From NCBI RefSeq assembly GCF_901875635.1, contig NZ_CABFMN010000128.1, positions 1 to 64,000 on the forward strand: DNA of 64,000 bases, read 5' to 3'. This document shows positions 55,184 through 64,000 of this stretch, in pieces. A model generated the notes under the pieces. It did no database searches. It was not told the DNA's origin and worked only from the letters and a program-made list of their open reading frames with translations. The translations under genes were made by a program, and so were the position numbers. The stretch is from Xylophilus ampelinus (GTDB taxonomy: Bacteria; Pseudomonadota; Gammaproteobacteria; Burkholderiales; Burkholderiaceae_C). Numbering within the stretch: position 1 is the first letter of the stretch; every line of letters begins with the position of its first letter.

Positions 55184-57391
55184 ATGAAGACAGCCTCCCT
55201 GCCGCGGCCCGGCGCGCCCGCCCGCCTGACGCCGCTCGCCATTTGCCTCGCCGCTGCCCTACCCGCGCTCGCCTGGGCCCAGCAGGCCGCGCCGGAAGCG
55301 CCTGCCGCGGCCACCACCCTCCCGGCCGTGCAGGTCGAGGCCGCCAGCGACCCGGAAACCACCGAAGGCACCGGCTCGTACACCACCGGCGCCTCGCGCA
55401 CGGCGACGCCGCTGAGCCTGAGCCTGCGCGAGACGCCGCAGTCGGTCACGGTGGTCACGCAGCAGCGCATCGAGGACCAGCGCCTGCGCACCATCACCGA
55501 CGTGATGAACAACACCACCGGCGTGTCGGTGAACCAGTACGAGACCAGCCGCGGCCAGTTCGTCTCGCGCGGCTTCAAGATCAACACGCTGCTGATCGAC
55601 GGCGTGCCCACCACCTGGGAGCAGCCGTGGAGCTCGGGCGAGATCTTCACCAGCCTGGCGATGTACGACCGCGTGGAGGTGGTGCGCGGCGCCACCGGCC
55701 TGACCACCGGCGCGGGCGACCCGTCGGCGGCCGTGAACCTGGTGCGCAAGCGCGCCAGCAGCAAGGTCTTCACCGGCAACGTGGAACTGGACTACGGCAG
55801 TTGGGCCAACCGCCGGGCGGCGGTCGACCTGTCGACGCCGGTCAATGCGGCCGGAACCGTGCGGGCCCGCGTGGTGGGCGAGCTGGAAGACAAGAACAGC
55901 TACGTCCGCGGCCTGAACAACAAGAACGAGACCCTCTTCGCCACCGTCGAGGCCGACCTGACGCCGCAGACGCTGCTGACGGCGGGCTTCAGCCACCAGA
56001 AGCTCAAGACCCAGGGCCCGATGTGGGGCGGCCTGCCGGTCTGGTACGCGGAAGGGCTGATGACGAACTGGGACGTCTCCAAGTCCACCGCGGCCGACTG
56101 GACGCGCTGGGACACGACCTACGACACGTATTTCGCCTCGCTGGAACACCGCTTCGGCAATGGCTGGAGGCTCAAGGCCAGCTACACCCGCGGCGACCGC
56201 GAGGCCGACTCGCACCTGTTGTACCTCTCGGGCGCGCCCAGCGTGTTCACCGGCCTGGGCCTGTACACCTTCGCGGCCTCTTACCTGGTGAAAACCAAGC
56301 AGGACGACATCGGCCTGCAGGCCGGCGGCCCCTTCCAGCTCTTCGGCCGCGAGCACGAGGCGGTGTTCGGCTATGCGAGCTCGACGCAGAAGTTCCACGC
56401 CGACAGCCGCCCCGCCACGCCCTCGGTCGGCTTCGCCTCGAACTTCAACACCTGGAACGGCTATTTCCCCGAACCCTCCTGGGGACCGCTGACCTACTAC
56501 GGCAAGAGCGAGACGCGGCAGGACGCGGTCTACGGCGCCGCGCGCTTCAACGTGGCCGACCCGCTCAAGCTCATCGTGGGCACGCGCGTGACCAACTACC
56601 GCCGCTGGGGCGACGACATCTACAGCAACCCGTACAGCATCCGCAACAAGAGCGAGGTCACGCCCTATGCGGGCGTGGTCTTCGACATCACGAAGCAGCT
56701 GTCGGCCTACGCCAGCTACACCAGCATCTTCCAGCCGCAGACGCAGCGCGACATCGGCGGCAACACGCTGGACCCGATCAAGGGCAAGGCCTTCGAAGCG
56801 GGCCTGAAGGGCGAATTCCTCGATGGCAAGCTCAACGCCTCGGCCTCGGTCTTCCACATCAAGCAGAACAACTTGGCCGTGGCGACGACGGACCGCCTCG
56901 TGGGCATCGGCGGCCTGCCCGAAACGGCATACCGCGCCTCGGACGGCGCCACCAGCAAGGGCTTCGAGCTCGAGGTCTCGGGCGAGATCGCGCCGCGTTG
57001 GAACCTGGCGGCCGGCTACACGCAGTACACGCTCAAGGACGCGGACGGCACGCAGGTCAACACCATCTTCCCGCGCAAGCTGCTGCGCGTGTTCACCACC
57101 TACCGCCTGACGGGCGCGCTGGCCGGCCTGACGCTGGGCGGCGGCGTGAGCTGGCAGGGCCGCACCTACACCGACGCGCTCAACCCGCTGGGCGCGACGC
57201 AGCGCATCAACCAGGGCGCCTACGCCCTGGTCAACCTGATGGCGCGCTACGACTTCAACGACCGCCTCTCGGCACAGCTGAACATCGACAACCTGACGAA
57301 CAAGAAGACCTACGGCATGTTCGATGCCTACGACCAGATCACCTATGGCGCGCCGCGCAGCGCGACGGTGTCGATGAAGTACCGCTTCTGA
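55184..57391 (+). CDS. TonB-dependent ferric-siderophore receptor (FhuE/FpvA-like)
   Basis: 735 residues with a signal peptide ending near LAWAQ. A plug domain (SLRETPQSVTVVTQQRIEDQ, then VEVVRGATGLTTGAGDPSAAV) precedes a 22-strand barrel ending in the C-terminal Phe of outer-membrane proteins. It imports a ferric siderophore with TonB-ExbBD energy; hydroxamate or coprogen types are typical of the FhuE branch. No extracytoplasmic signalling domain or siderophore biosynthesis gene is visible. A Fur-like site precedes it. Confidence 0.93.
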   Translation: MKTASLPRPGAPARLTPLAICLAAALPALAWAQQAAPEAPAAATTLPAVQVEAASDPETTEGTGSYTTGASRTATPLSLSLRETPQSVTVVTQQRIEDQRLRTITDVMNNTTGVSVNQYETSRGQFVSRGFKINTLLIDGVPTTWEQPWSSGEIFTSLAMYDRVEVVRGATGLTTGAGDPSAAVNLVRKRASSKVFTGNVELDYGSWANRRAAVDLSTPVNAAGTVRARVVGELEDKNSYVRGLNNKNETLFATVEADLTPQTLLTAGFSHQKLKTQGPMWGGLPVWYAEGLMTNWDVSKSTAADWTRWDTTYDTYFASLEHRFGNGWRLKASYTRGDREADSHLLYLSGAPSVFTGLGLYTFAASYLVKTKQDDIGLQAGGPFQLFGREHEAVFGYASSTQKFHADSRPATPSVGFASNFNTWNGYFPEPSWGPLTYYGKSETRQDAVYGAARFNVADPLKLIVGTRVTNYRRWGDDIYSNPYSIRNKSEVTPYAGVVFDITKQLSAYASYTSIFQPQTQRDIGGNTLDPIKGKAFEAGLKGEFLDGKLNASASVFHIKQNNLAVATTDRLVGIGGLPETAYRASDGATSKGFELEVSGEIAPRWNLAAGYTQYTLKDADGTQVNTIFPRKLLRVFTTYRLTGALAGLTLGGGVSWQGRTYTDALNPLGATQRINQGAYALVNLMARYDFNDRLSAQLNIDNLTNKKTYGMFDAYDQITYGAPRSATVSMKYRF

Positions 57392-57425
57392 GGAGGAAGG
57401 TGCACGCGGCGCGGCGGCTTCGGTT

Positions 57426-58550
57426 TCAGTCGGGAAAGTCGTCGAGCTGCTCCGGCTCGCGCACCGGCGTCGCATTGCTGCTGCCGCGAAAGCGCGCCGC
57501 CGCCTCGTAGGCTGCCTGCCGCAGCCGCATGACCGAGCCCAGCGGCCGGTGCGCCTGCAGCGCGTGCCAGGGCGAGAAGGACATGCCGTCGTTCACGGCC
57601 GCCACCCGCGCGTCGCTCCAGGCGTCCTGGGGCGCGGCGCTCAAGCGCGCAACGGTCACGTAGGGACTGCGGTCCTCGGGCCAGGGCACCGACGCATCCT
57701 CGATCGGCATGGCCTCGAGGTCCACGCACAGCTGCACGCGCAGGTCCCAGCGGCCGCCGTGCGTGCGGAAGTGCGCCACCACCGCTTCGCGCAGCGCATC
57801 GGGCCGGTCGTCCATGTCGAGTTTGCGGTCGGTGAGCGCCGTGAGTTCGGGCGACACCGGCACCAGCGAGAGCTTGGCCATGTAGGGCCCGTAGAGCAGC
57901 GGCACCTGCGTGAAGAAGCTTTCGCCCAGGATGTGCGTGAGCGGATGGCCGCCCAAGGTCTTGAGCGTGGCGCTTTCGCCGCCCACTTTCTCGACCAGCG
58001 ACTCGACACCGCGCAGGGCCGCCGACAGCACGCGCTTGGCGCCGTCGGCGCGGTCGGTCGTGGCCGCGAGCAGCTTGAGGTTGGCAAGGAATTTCTTTCC
58101 CGTCGGGGCGCTGAAGGCAGGCCCGTTGGCCATCAGGAAATCCTGCGTGGCCTGCCCCTGCGCGCCCGGTAGGCGCGGCCCCTGCACGCCGACCAGCTTG
58201 AGCGCCACCGCGCGCGGCGTCGAGACGCGGTCGTCCAGCAGGTCACCCGGCGGCGTGGAGAAGCGCATCACGACCGGGTAGTCGTGGGGCTGGGCGAACA
58301 CGCCCTGCGCATAGGCGGCGGGCAGGCCGTCCAGCACCTGCAATTGCGCGCGCAGGATGCCGTGCCCCTTGGCATGCACGCTGCGGTAGGCATGGCCTTC
58401 GTCGGCCTGCACCTTGCGGCTGATCTGCAGCATGGTGTCGACCAGGTCCTGCGCGGTCTCGGCCTCGTCGTCCTCCGGCCGCTCGAAGGCCGGGTCGTAG
58501 ACGAGCGGGCGCACGGCATGCGCGGACGGGGAATGCGCGGAGGCGGTCAT
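57426..58550 (-). CDS. Catalase-like family protein
   Basis: 374 residues from ATG 58550. It aligns with the catalase-related, heme-fold proteins: HAKGHGILRAQLQVLDGLP, the VVMRFSTPPGDLLDDRVSTP segment and QDFLMANGPAFSAPTGKKF. It lacks an obvious catalase proximal Tyr motif and is shorter than catalases, so peroxide dismutation is uncertain. It overlaps the YdeP-type gene upstream by 4 bp (ATGA), so the two are translationally coupled. Confidence 0.82.
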   Translation of the reverse strand: MTASAHSPSAHAVRPLVYDPAFERPEDDEAETAQDLVDTMLQISRKVQADEGHAYRSVHAKGHGILRAQLQVLDGLPAAYAQGVFAQPHDYPVVMRFSTPPGDLLDDRVSTPRAVALKLVGVQGPRLPGAQGQATQDFLMANGPAFSAPTGKKFLANLKLLAATTDRADGAKRVLSAALRGVESLVEKVGGESATLKTLGGHPLTHILGESFFTQVPLLYGPYMAKLSLVPVSPELTALTDRKLDMDDRPDALREAVVAHFRTHGGRWDLRVQLCVDLEAMPIEDASVPWPEDRSPYVTVARLSAAPQDAWSDARVAAVNDGMSFSPWHALQAHRPLGSVMRLRQAAYEAAARFRGSSNATPVREPEQLDDFPD

Positions 58551-60865
58551 GGGCGGAATCCTTCGGACGAGGGTGGGGCTGAGGGGACGTGGGCCTGCAG
58601 GCGGACGGGAATCCACTTGGCCGCGGGCACATGGCTGCGCGCCGCGCGATGCCACAGCGGCAGCAGCGGGTTGCACTCGGGGAAATAGCCGGCGGCGCAA
58701 CCGCGCGGGATGTCGTAGGCCACCAGCCGCAGCGCCCGCACCGTGCGCGCCACGCCGTCGCCGGTGGCGGCGTGGGCGTCCACCAGCGCGTCGGGCTCGA
58801 AGCCCAGGCGCTCGATGTCGTGCGGGTTCAGCAGCAGCACCTGGCGCGTGCCGACGATGCCGCGGAAGCGGTCGTCCAGGCTGTAGATGGTGGTGTTGAA
58901 CTGGTCGTCGCTGCGCATCGTCATGAGGCGCAGCACGTCCGGCTCTTCCACCGGCAGGTCCGGGTCGGCGGCCAGCCCTTCCGGCGGCTTGAACTGCGCC
59001 TTGCCGCTCTCGGTCTTCCAGCGCCGCTCGCGCGCGGCATTGGGCTTGGCGAAGCCGCCCGGCTGCTCGAAGCGCGCGTTGAAGTCGGCGAACACCTCGG
59101 GCCAGGTGGCTTCGATGGCCTCGCGCACCCGGGCGTAGTCGCGCGTCCAGTTTTGCCAGGGCACGCGCGGGTTGGGTGCCAGCGTGGCCAGCGCGATGCC
59201 GGCCACGATGGCCACCTCCGAGCGCAGCGCCGGCGCGGCCGGTTCGGCCACGCCGTGCGAGGCGTGGATGAAGCCGCTCGAATCCTCGACCGACACCACC
59301 TGCTCGACCCCGTCCTGGCGGTCCTTCTCGATGCGGCCCAGGCACGGGAGCAGCCACGCTTCGCGGCCGGGCACCAGGTGGGTGTGGTTGAGCTTGGTCG
59401 CCACATGCACCGTGAGCGCGAGCCGTTCCCAGGCCGGCTCGATGCGGTCGGTGTCGGGCACGGCCCGCAGGAAGTTGCCGCCCAGCCCGACGAAGGCGCG
59501 CACGCTGCCGTCCAGCACCCCCTCGCAGGTCTCGACGGTGGCGCGGCCCTTGTGCCGCGGCGGCTCGAAACCGTAGAGCGCCTGCAGCCGGTCCAGCGGC
59601 ACCAGCTCGGGCTTCTCGCTGATGCCGACGGTGCGCTGGCCCTGCACGTTGGAGTGCCCGCGCACCGGGCAGATGCCGGCGCCGCGCCGGCCGATGTGGC
59701 CGCCCATGAGCAGCAGGTTCGTCAGCATCTGCACGTTCTCGACGCCGCGCCGGTGCTGCGTGAGCCCCATGCCGTAGACCACGATGGCGGCACGTGCGCG
59801 CGAGACGACGACGGCGACCTCCTCCAGCGCCGCGCGTGGCAGCGCCGACTCGGCGCACAGGTCCTCCCACGCCAGGCCGTCGAGCCAGGCCACGAAGCCG
59901 TCGAATCCCTGCGTGTGCTCGGCAATGAAGGCGTGGTCGATCACCGCCGGGTCGCCCCGTTCGCGGACCCGGGCGTCCAGCGCGAGCAGCGCCTTGCACA
60001 CGCCCGCCACGGCAGCGATGTCGCCGCCCACGCGCACCTGCAGGTAGTGCGTGCTGACCGCCGTGTCGGCCGGCGTCAGCATCTGCAGCGGCGACTGCGG
60101 ATCGACGAAACGCGTGAGCCCCGGCTCGCGCAGCGGGTTGAAGGTGACGATCGGCACGCCGCGGTCGCGCGCGTCCTTCAGCGGGTGCAGCATGCGCGGG
60201 CTGTTGACGCCCGGGTTCTGGCCGAAGAAGAGGATGCAGTCGGTGTGTTCGAAGTCCTCCAGCGTCACGGTGCCCACCGGCACGCCGATGGTCTCGGGCA
60301 GTGCCACGGAGGTGCTCTCGTGGCACATGTTGGAGCTGTCGGGCAGGTTGTTGTTGCCGTACAGGCGCGCCAGCAGCTGGTAGAGGTAGCTCGCCTCGAG
60401 CGACGCGCGGCCGGAGGCGTAGAAGACCGTGGCGTCGGCGTCTTGCTCCCGCAGCGCCTTCAGCCGCAGGCCGATGGCTGCAAAGGCCTCGTCCCACCCG
60501 GTTTCGACGTAGCGGTCGCTGCCGGGCTCGTAGCGCATGGGCGCCGTCAGGCGGCCGCCGGCCTCGAGGGCGTGGTCGCTCCACGCGCGCAGTTCGGACA
60601 CGGTGTGCGCGGCGAAGAAGTCGGGCGCCAGCCGCTTGTCGGTGAGCTCCCAGGCCGTGGCCTTGGCGCCGTTCTCGCAGAACTCGGCCACCCGCGGCGC
60701 GCCGGGCTTGGGCCAGGCGCAGCTCACGCAGGCGAAGCCGCCGGCCTTGTTCTGGCGCAGCAGCGCCGCCGCACCGGCGATGGGAATGTGTTCGCGCAGC
60801 AGCGAGCCGCTCACCGCCTTGAGCGATCCCCAGCCGCCTGCGGGGGGCGTGGTCATGTTCGTCAT
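58547..60865 (-). CDS. FdhF/YdeP-family molybdopterin oxidoreductase
   Basis: 772 residues from ATG 60865, preceded by AAGAGG; an in-frame ATG at 60892 lacks a site. Features are FACVSCAWPKPG near the N-terminus, SSNMCHESTSVALPE (a Cys at the position of the Mo-ligating residue), FFGQNPGVNSPRMLH and MGGHIGRRGAGICPVRGHSN. The YdeP group is associated with acid resistance in E. coli; its substrate is not established. Coupled to the catalase-like gene. Confidence 0.9.
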   Translation of the reverse strand: MTNMTTPPAGGWGSLKAVSGSLLREHIPIAGAAALLRQNKAGGFACVSCAWPKPGAPRVAEFCENGAKATAWELTDKRLAPDFFAAHTVSELRAWSDHALEAGGRLTAPMRYEPGSDRYVETGWDEAFAAIGLRLKALREQDADATVFYASGRASLEASYLYQLLARLYGNNNLPDSSNMCHESTSVALPETIGVPVGTVTLEDFEHTDCILFFGQNPGVNSPRMLHPLKDARDRGVPIVTFNPLREPGLTRFVDPQSPLQMLTPADTAVSTHYLQVRVGGDIAAVAGVCKALLALDARVRERGDPAVIDHAFIAEHTQGFDGFVAWLDGLAWEDLCAESALPRAALEEVAVVVSRARAAIVVYGMGLTQHRRGVENVQMLTNLLLMGGHIGRRGAGICPVRGHSNVQGQRTVGISEKPELVPLDRLQALYGFEPPRHKGRATVETCEGVLDGSVRAFVGLGGNFLRAVPDTDRIEPAWERLALTVHVATKLNHTHLVPGREAWLLPCLGRIEKDRQDGVEQVVSVEDSSGFIHASHGVAEPAAPALRSEVAIVAGIALATLAPNPRVPWQNWTRDYARVREAIEATWPEVFADFNARFEQPGGFAKPNAARERRWKTESGKAQFKPPEGLAADPDLPVEEPDVLRLMTMRSDDQFNTTIYSLDDRFRGIVGTRQVLLLNPHDIERLGFEPDALVDAHAATGDGVARTVRALRLVAYDIPRGCAAGYFPECNPLLPLWHRAARSHVPAAKWIPVRLQAHVPSAPPSSEGFRP

Positions 60866-60993
60866 CGGGCCTCTTGCACCTGTGCGCCGCAACGCGGCGC
60901 CGCAAAGGGCTTCAGACTCGTCGTCGCCTCGATCGGCCAGCGTCGGCGACGAGGATGCGCGGCCGTAGGCGCTCGTGCCCGACGCTCATCGCC

Positions 60994-61075
60994 CGATCGT
61001 CACGAATGTGACGAATTCGGCCGCAGCGCCCGTCTGGCGTGCGCTGGCGGCCGATTGCACACTCAGTTATTCGGG
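60994..61075 (+). repeat. R2 repeat, copy C (between PhoX and YdeP genes)
   Basis: ATCGTCACGAATGTGACGA hairpin, then AATTCGGCCGCAGCGCCC, CTGGCGTGCGCTGGCGGCC, and a GATTGCACACTCAG tail. Matches copies A and B. Confidence 0.85.
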
Positions 61076-61098
61076 CTTTCGCGCAACCCGAAAAGCAC

Positions 61099-63387
61099 TC
61101 AGAGCCCGACCAGCCCGCCGTCGTCCTTGGTGATCACCAGCGTCGCCGAGCGCGGACGCGCCGTGCCGCCCTGCGGCCAGTGGCTGCCGAACTTCGACGG
61201 GTCGCCGATGTTGGCCACCGGCGTGGTCTCACCGGGGTGCTGGATGTTGACGAAGAGCGCGCGGCCGTCGCCCGACTCGGCGATGCCGGTCAGTTCGCAA
61301 TCCGCCGGCCCGACCAGGAAGCGGCGCAGCCCCGCATCGCCCGGCACCTTGCCGACGAAGGTGGCCTGCTGCGCGGTGGTGCTGCCGCTGACGTTGGTGA
61401 CGGTCTTCGCGCCGCCGTCGCCGACCTTGCCGGGCAGGGCCGCGAGCAGCATGCAGTTGGTCACGTCGGTGTAGGCGCCGTCGTCCGTCTCCAGCCACAG
61501 GAGGCCCGGCGTGGCATGGCTGAACCACATGCCGTCGGGGCTGGAGAAGTCGTTGTCGGCCGACAGCTGCGAAATGTTGACGTCGGCCGATGCCGTGGAG
61601 CGTGCGCCGAAGAGGTACACGTCCCACTTGAAGGTGGTGGCCGCCGGGTTCGCACCGTCGTCCGCGAAGCGGATGATGTGCCCGTTGGGGTTGCCGGTCT
61701 GCGCCGTCTGCGCGGTGCCCTTGGGGTCGTTGTAGAAGCGCGGGTTGGCCGCGTCGGTGGCGGTGATGGGACGCGAGGCGGCGTTGGTGTTCGTGAGCGT
61801 GACGTACACGTCGCCGTTCTTCGGGTTCACCGCGGTCCACTCGGGGCGGTCCATCTTCGTGGCGCCGGCGGCGTCGGCCGCCAGGCGCGCGTGGATCACC
61901 ACGTCGGCCGCGTCGGCGAAGGCGAAGGTGGCGTTGCTGCTGGTGATGTTGTTGACGCCCAGCTTGAGCTCCAGCCACACGCCCGTGCCGTCGGCGTTGA
62001 ACCTCGCCACGTACAGGCGGCCGTCGTCCATGTACTTGTCGCCCGCGGCGAGGCCGCCGCCGACATCGGCCGGGTCCCAGGCCTTGGTGGACACGAACTT
62101 GTAGATGTACTCGTTGCGCGAGTCGTCGCCCATGTACCAGACCAGGGGCTTGCCGGCCGCGACCGGGCCGAGGCACGCGCCCTCGTGGCCGAAGCGGCCC
62201 AGGGCGGTGCGCTTCTTCGGCGTGCTGCCGGGGGCGAAGGGATCGATCTCGACCACCCAGCCGTAGGTGTTGTGGCCGTTGCGGTAGTCGTCGGTAGCGG
62301 TGGCGCCGATGGCCTGCGTGTTCCAGCGGCCGTACTGGTCGTCGGCCGTGTCGGGCGTGACGGTGGCCCACAGCTCGCGGCCGTTGCCGCCCACGCCGTA
62401 GCGCGCGAAGGAGGTGGTCTCCTTGGCGGTGCGCGCGGTGTCGCTGGCCGCGATGCGGCGGAAGTAGCCGGCCCAGTTCTCCTCGCAGGTGAGGTAGGTG
62501 CCCCAGGGCGTGGTGCCGTTGGCGCAGTTGTTGACCGTGCCGCGGGTCTTGCCGCCGTCGGGCGAGTACCTGGTCTTGAGCATGTCGGTCTTCGCGGCCG
62601 GGCCCGAGAAGGCCATCTCGGTCAGCGTGTGCACGCGGCGGTTGAAGGTGGAGTTCTGCTGGTAGCTCCACACGCCCGAGCCGTTCTTGCTCACTTCGAT
62701 GACCGACACGCCGTGCAGGAAGAACTCGCGCTGCACTTCGCCGGCCACGGTGCGCACCTGCGCCGCGCCGCTGCCGGTGGTGGTCTGGCCGGTGGGATGC
62801 AGGAACAGTGGCGTGATGGCCTCGTGGTTCATCACCAGCAGGCCGCGGTCGGCGGCCGTGGCGCTCCACTTGCCTGCGGCGTCGACGCCGAAGAAGGTCA
62901 TGCCGTCGTGGTGGTCGCCGGCACGGCGGTCGTAGGTAGTCGGGTCGTCGCTGCCGTCGTTGGCATAGGCGGGCACGCCGGCGGCGATCGGGTCGCCCAG
63001 GCGGTACAGCACGGTGGCGGTATAGCCGGCCGGGACGGTGACGATATCGGCCAGGCTCTTGGCCACGGCGTTGAACTTCAGTTCGGGCGCAGGCGCTGGC
63101 GAGGGGGCCGGCGCAGGAGCGGGTGCCGGGCTCGGTGCCGGCGCGGGGGCCGGGGCAGGCGCAGGTGCGCCGATGATCGGGAAGCCGCCGCCACCACCAC
63201 CGCCGCCGCCGCAGGCGGTGAGCAGTGCAGCGCCGCCGCTGGCGACGCCGAAGCCCAGCATCCGCCGTCTGCTCAGGCGCGCGGCGATCAGTTCGCCCAT
63301 CGCAGGGCTGGCAGGGTTGTCGGTGGGGTTGTGGCCGATGTCGTCCGGATCGATCGCCGGAGCGCCGAGGCTGTGGGGTGCCTTCAT
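61099..63387 (-). CDS. PhoX-family (DUF839) phosphatase, twin-arginine lipoprotein type
   Basis: 762 residues. The N-terminal DDIGHNPTDNP, then SRRRMLGFGVASGGAALLTAC give a twin-arginine signal with a lipobox-like Cys. A run of nine Gly and a Pro-Ala linker (~residues 60-100) follow. The remaining ~650 residues are the beta-propeller of PhoX-type phosphatases (DRGLLVMNHEAITPLFLH, CEENWAGYF, GRFGHEGACLGP). PhoX enzymes hydrolyse phosphate esters in the periplasm with Ca and Fe cofactors. The start at 63387 keeps the conserved pre-signal region seen in the family. Confidence 0.9.
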   Translation of the reverse strand: MKAPHSLGAPAIDPDDIGHNPTDNPASPAMGELIAARLSRRRMLGFGVASGGAALLTACGGGGGGGGGFPIIGAPAPAPAPAPAPSPAPAPAPAPSPAPAPELKFNAVAKSLADIVTVPAGYTATVLYRLGDPIAAGVPAYANDGSDDPTTYDRRAGDHHDGMTFFGVDAAGKWSATAADRGLLVMNHEAITPLFLHPTGQTTTGSGAAQVRTVAGEVQREFFLHGVSVIEVSKNGSGVWSYQQNSTFNRRVHTLTEMAFSGPAAKTDMLKTRYSPDGGKTRGTVNNCANGTTPWGTYLTCEENWAGYFRRIAASDTARTAKETTSFARYGVGGNGRELWATVTPDTADDQYGRWNTQAIGATATDDYRNGHNTYGWVVEIDPFAPGSTPKKRTALGRFGHEGACLGPVAAGKPLVWYMGDDSRNEYIYKFVSTKAWDPADVGGGLAAGDKYMDDGRLYVARFNADGTGVWLELKLGVNNITSSNATFAFADAADVVIHARLAADAAGATKMDRPEWTAVNPKNGDVYVTLTNTNAASRPITATDAANPRFYNDPKGTAQTAQTGNPNGHIIRFADDGANPAATTFKWDVYLFGARSTASADVNISQLSADNDFSSPDGMWFSHATPGLLWLETDDGAYTDVTNCMLLAALPGKVGDGGAKTVTNVSGSTTAQQATFVGKVPGDAGLRRFLVGPADCELTGIAESGDGRALFVNIQHPGETTPVANIGDPSKFGSHWPQGGTARPRSATLVITKDDGGLVGL

Positions 63388-63508
63388 GGGATTTGCCTGG
63401 TCAGGTGGGGGTCAGTGGAAAGACCCCGAACCGTAGGCAAGCCGCATGACACGGCCGCGAATGGGATGTGTCAGCGGCGTGACAGCGCCCGCTGGGCGCA
63501 GGTGCGCC

Positions 63509-64000
63509 TCAGCGGCGCGCGATGTCGCCCGACGACGGATCGAGTCCGCGCGGCCAGAAGGCCCACAGCCGCAGCGGCTGCTTCATGCGGGCGGCGAAGC
63601 GGCCGGCCTCGGCGCCGGTGCCGGCGAAGAAGTCGGCGCGCACCGAACCGACGATGGCGCTGCCGGTGTCCTGCGCAACCACCAGGCGCTGCAGCTGCGC
63701 GGTGGGCCCACTGGAGGCCAGCCACAGCGGCGTACCGTAGGGAATCGCGTCGCGGTCGACCGCCACCGAACGCCCGGCCGTGAGCGGCACGCCCTGCGCA
63801 CCGCGCGGGCCGAAGGCGGCATCGACCTCGCCCAGCGGCTCCTCGCGGAAGAAGGTGTAGCGCGGGTTGCTCCACAGCATCTGCTGCACGCGCTGCGGGT
63901 TCTGCTGCGCCCAGGCCTTGACGTCCTCGGGCCAGCGGCCGATCGGGCTGACGCCCTGGGCGGCCAGCCACGCCTGCACGCTGCGGTAGCCCTGCTCGTT
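63509..64000 (-). CDS. mltA: Membrane-bound lytic murein transglycosylase A, C-terminal part (start beyond window)
   Basis: The frame is open to the right edge, so only the last ~163 residues are present. It reads QGYRSVQAWLAAQG, NPRYTFFREEPLGEVDAAFG, SVAVDRDAIPYGTPLW, and LVVAQDTGSAIVGSVRADFF, the MltA beta-domain and 3D domain with conserved Asp residues including the catalytic one. It cleaves peptidoglycan to 1,6-anhydromuropeptides and is usually an outer-membrane lipoprotein; that N-terminus is not visible here. Confidence 0.93.
   Translation of the reverse strand, partial: NEQGYRSVQAWLAAQGVSPIGRWPEDVKAWAQQNPQRVQQMLWSNPRYTFFREEPLGEVDAAFGPRGAQGVPLTAGRSVAVDRDAIPYGTPLWLASSGPTAQLQRLVVAQDTGSAIVGSVRADFFAGTGAEAGRFAARMKQPLRLWAFWPRGLDPSSGDIARR

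Noticed and set aside
57426..60905. Apparent 1159-residue fusion joining the catalase-like gene to sequence upstream
   Set aside because: The first ~785 residues are an out-of-frame reading of the YdeP-type gene. The catalase-like protein starts at 58550.
1..64000. tRNA, rRNA, CRISPR arrays, complete insertion sequences or prophage
   Set aside because: None was recognised on reading both strands; the only repeats seen are the short structured families described.

Overview
The window is very GC-rich, densely packed chromosomal DNA with no gene-free stretch longer than about 255 bases. Gene content and local order (pgk-pyk-aldolase-purC, def-fmt, dprA-smg, yajC-secD-secF, a fused indolepyruvate ferredoxin oxidoreductase with a divergent Lrp regulator, Bug-type and TRAP solute receptors) point to a betaproteobacterium, most likely Comamonadaceae (Variovorax/Acidovorax-like). 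This is inferred from protein families and gene order, not from a 16S gene. No rRNA, tRNA, CRISPR array, transposase or phage gene was seen.

Layout. 1-4.3 kb: three minus-strand regulatory genes, namely a class III nucleotide-cyclase/AAA/TPR protein (cut by the left edge), a Crp/Fnr regulator and a LuxR-type regulator. 4.4-10.3 kb: purC, class I fructose-bisphosphate aldolase, a lipoprotein esterase, pyruvate kinase and phosphoglycerate kinase. 10.5-17.1 kb: a LysR gene divergent from an unassigned catabolic operon (VOC protein, alpha/beta hydrolase, FAD monooxygenase, DUF2783, metallo-beta-lactamase-fold protein, Bug receptor). 17.2-25.0 kb: an AraC regulator, aldehyde dehydrogenase, carboxymuconolactone-decarboxylase-family protein, a complete TRAP transporter and two beta-hydroxyacid dehydrogenases. 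25.0-31.3 kb: AzlCD exporter, fmt, a lipoprotein and def on the minus strand; a LysM protein, dprA and smg on the plus strand. 31.4-37.3 kb: a DUF1631 protein and the Sec accessory operon yajC-secD-secF. 37.5-41.9 kb: the 1203-residue ferredoxin oxidoreductase and its Lrp regulator. 41.9-43.5 kb: two related uncharacterised proteins and a DUF3072 gene behind a consensus LexA box. 43.7-49.4 kb: an MFS exporter and a paoABC-type molybdenum aldehyde oxidoreductase. 49.5-51.7 kb: a RidA protein and the remains of a type I restriction locus around an intact PDDEXK nuclease. 51.7-54.9 kb: a solitary AceE-type E1 with a divergent Lrp gene. 55-57.4 kb: a TonB siderophore receptor behind a Fur-like box. 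57.4-60.9 kb: a catalase-like protein coupled to a YdeP-type molybdopterin oxidoreductase. 61-64 kb: a PhoX-type phosphatase and the C-terminal half of MltA.

Two families of small structured repeats stand out. R1 (about 60 bp, a TAGC-ended hairpin followed by a GC-rich arm) occurs five times, once in frame inside the AceE-type gene, with a weaker copy inside fmt. R2 (about 75-80 bp, two hairpins) occurs three times, two of them bracketing paoABC. Other points worth a second look are the SOS-box/frameshifted DUF3072 locus, the paired SGSQNGMRYA-domain proteins, loss of the predicted Zn2 ligands in the operon's metallo-beta-lactamase-fold protein, substituted catalytic residues in the cyclase domain, and the decayed hsd locus.
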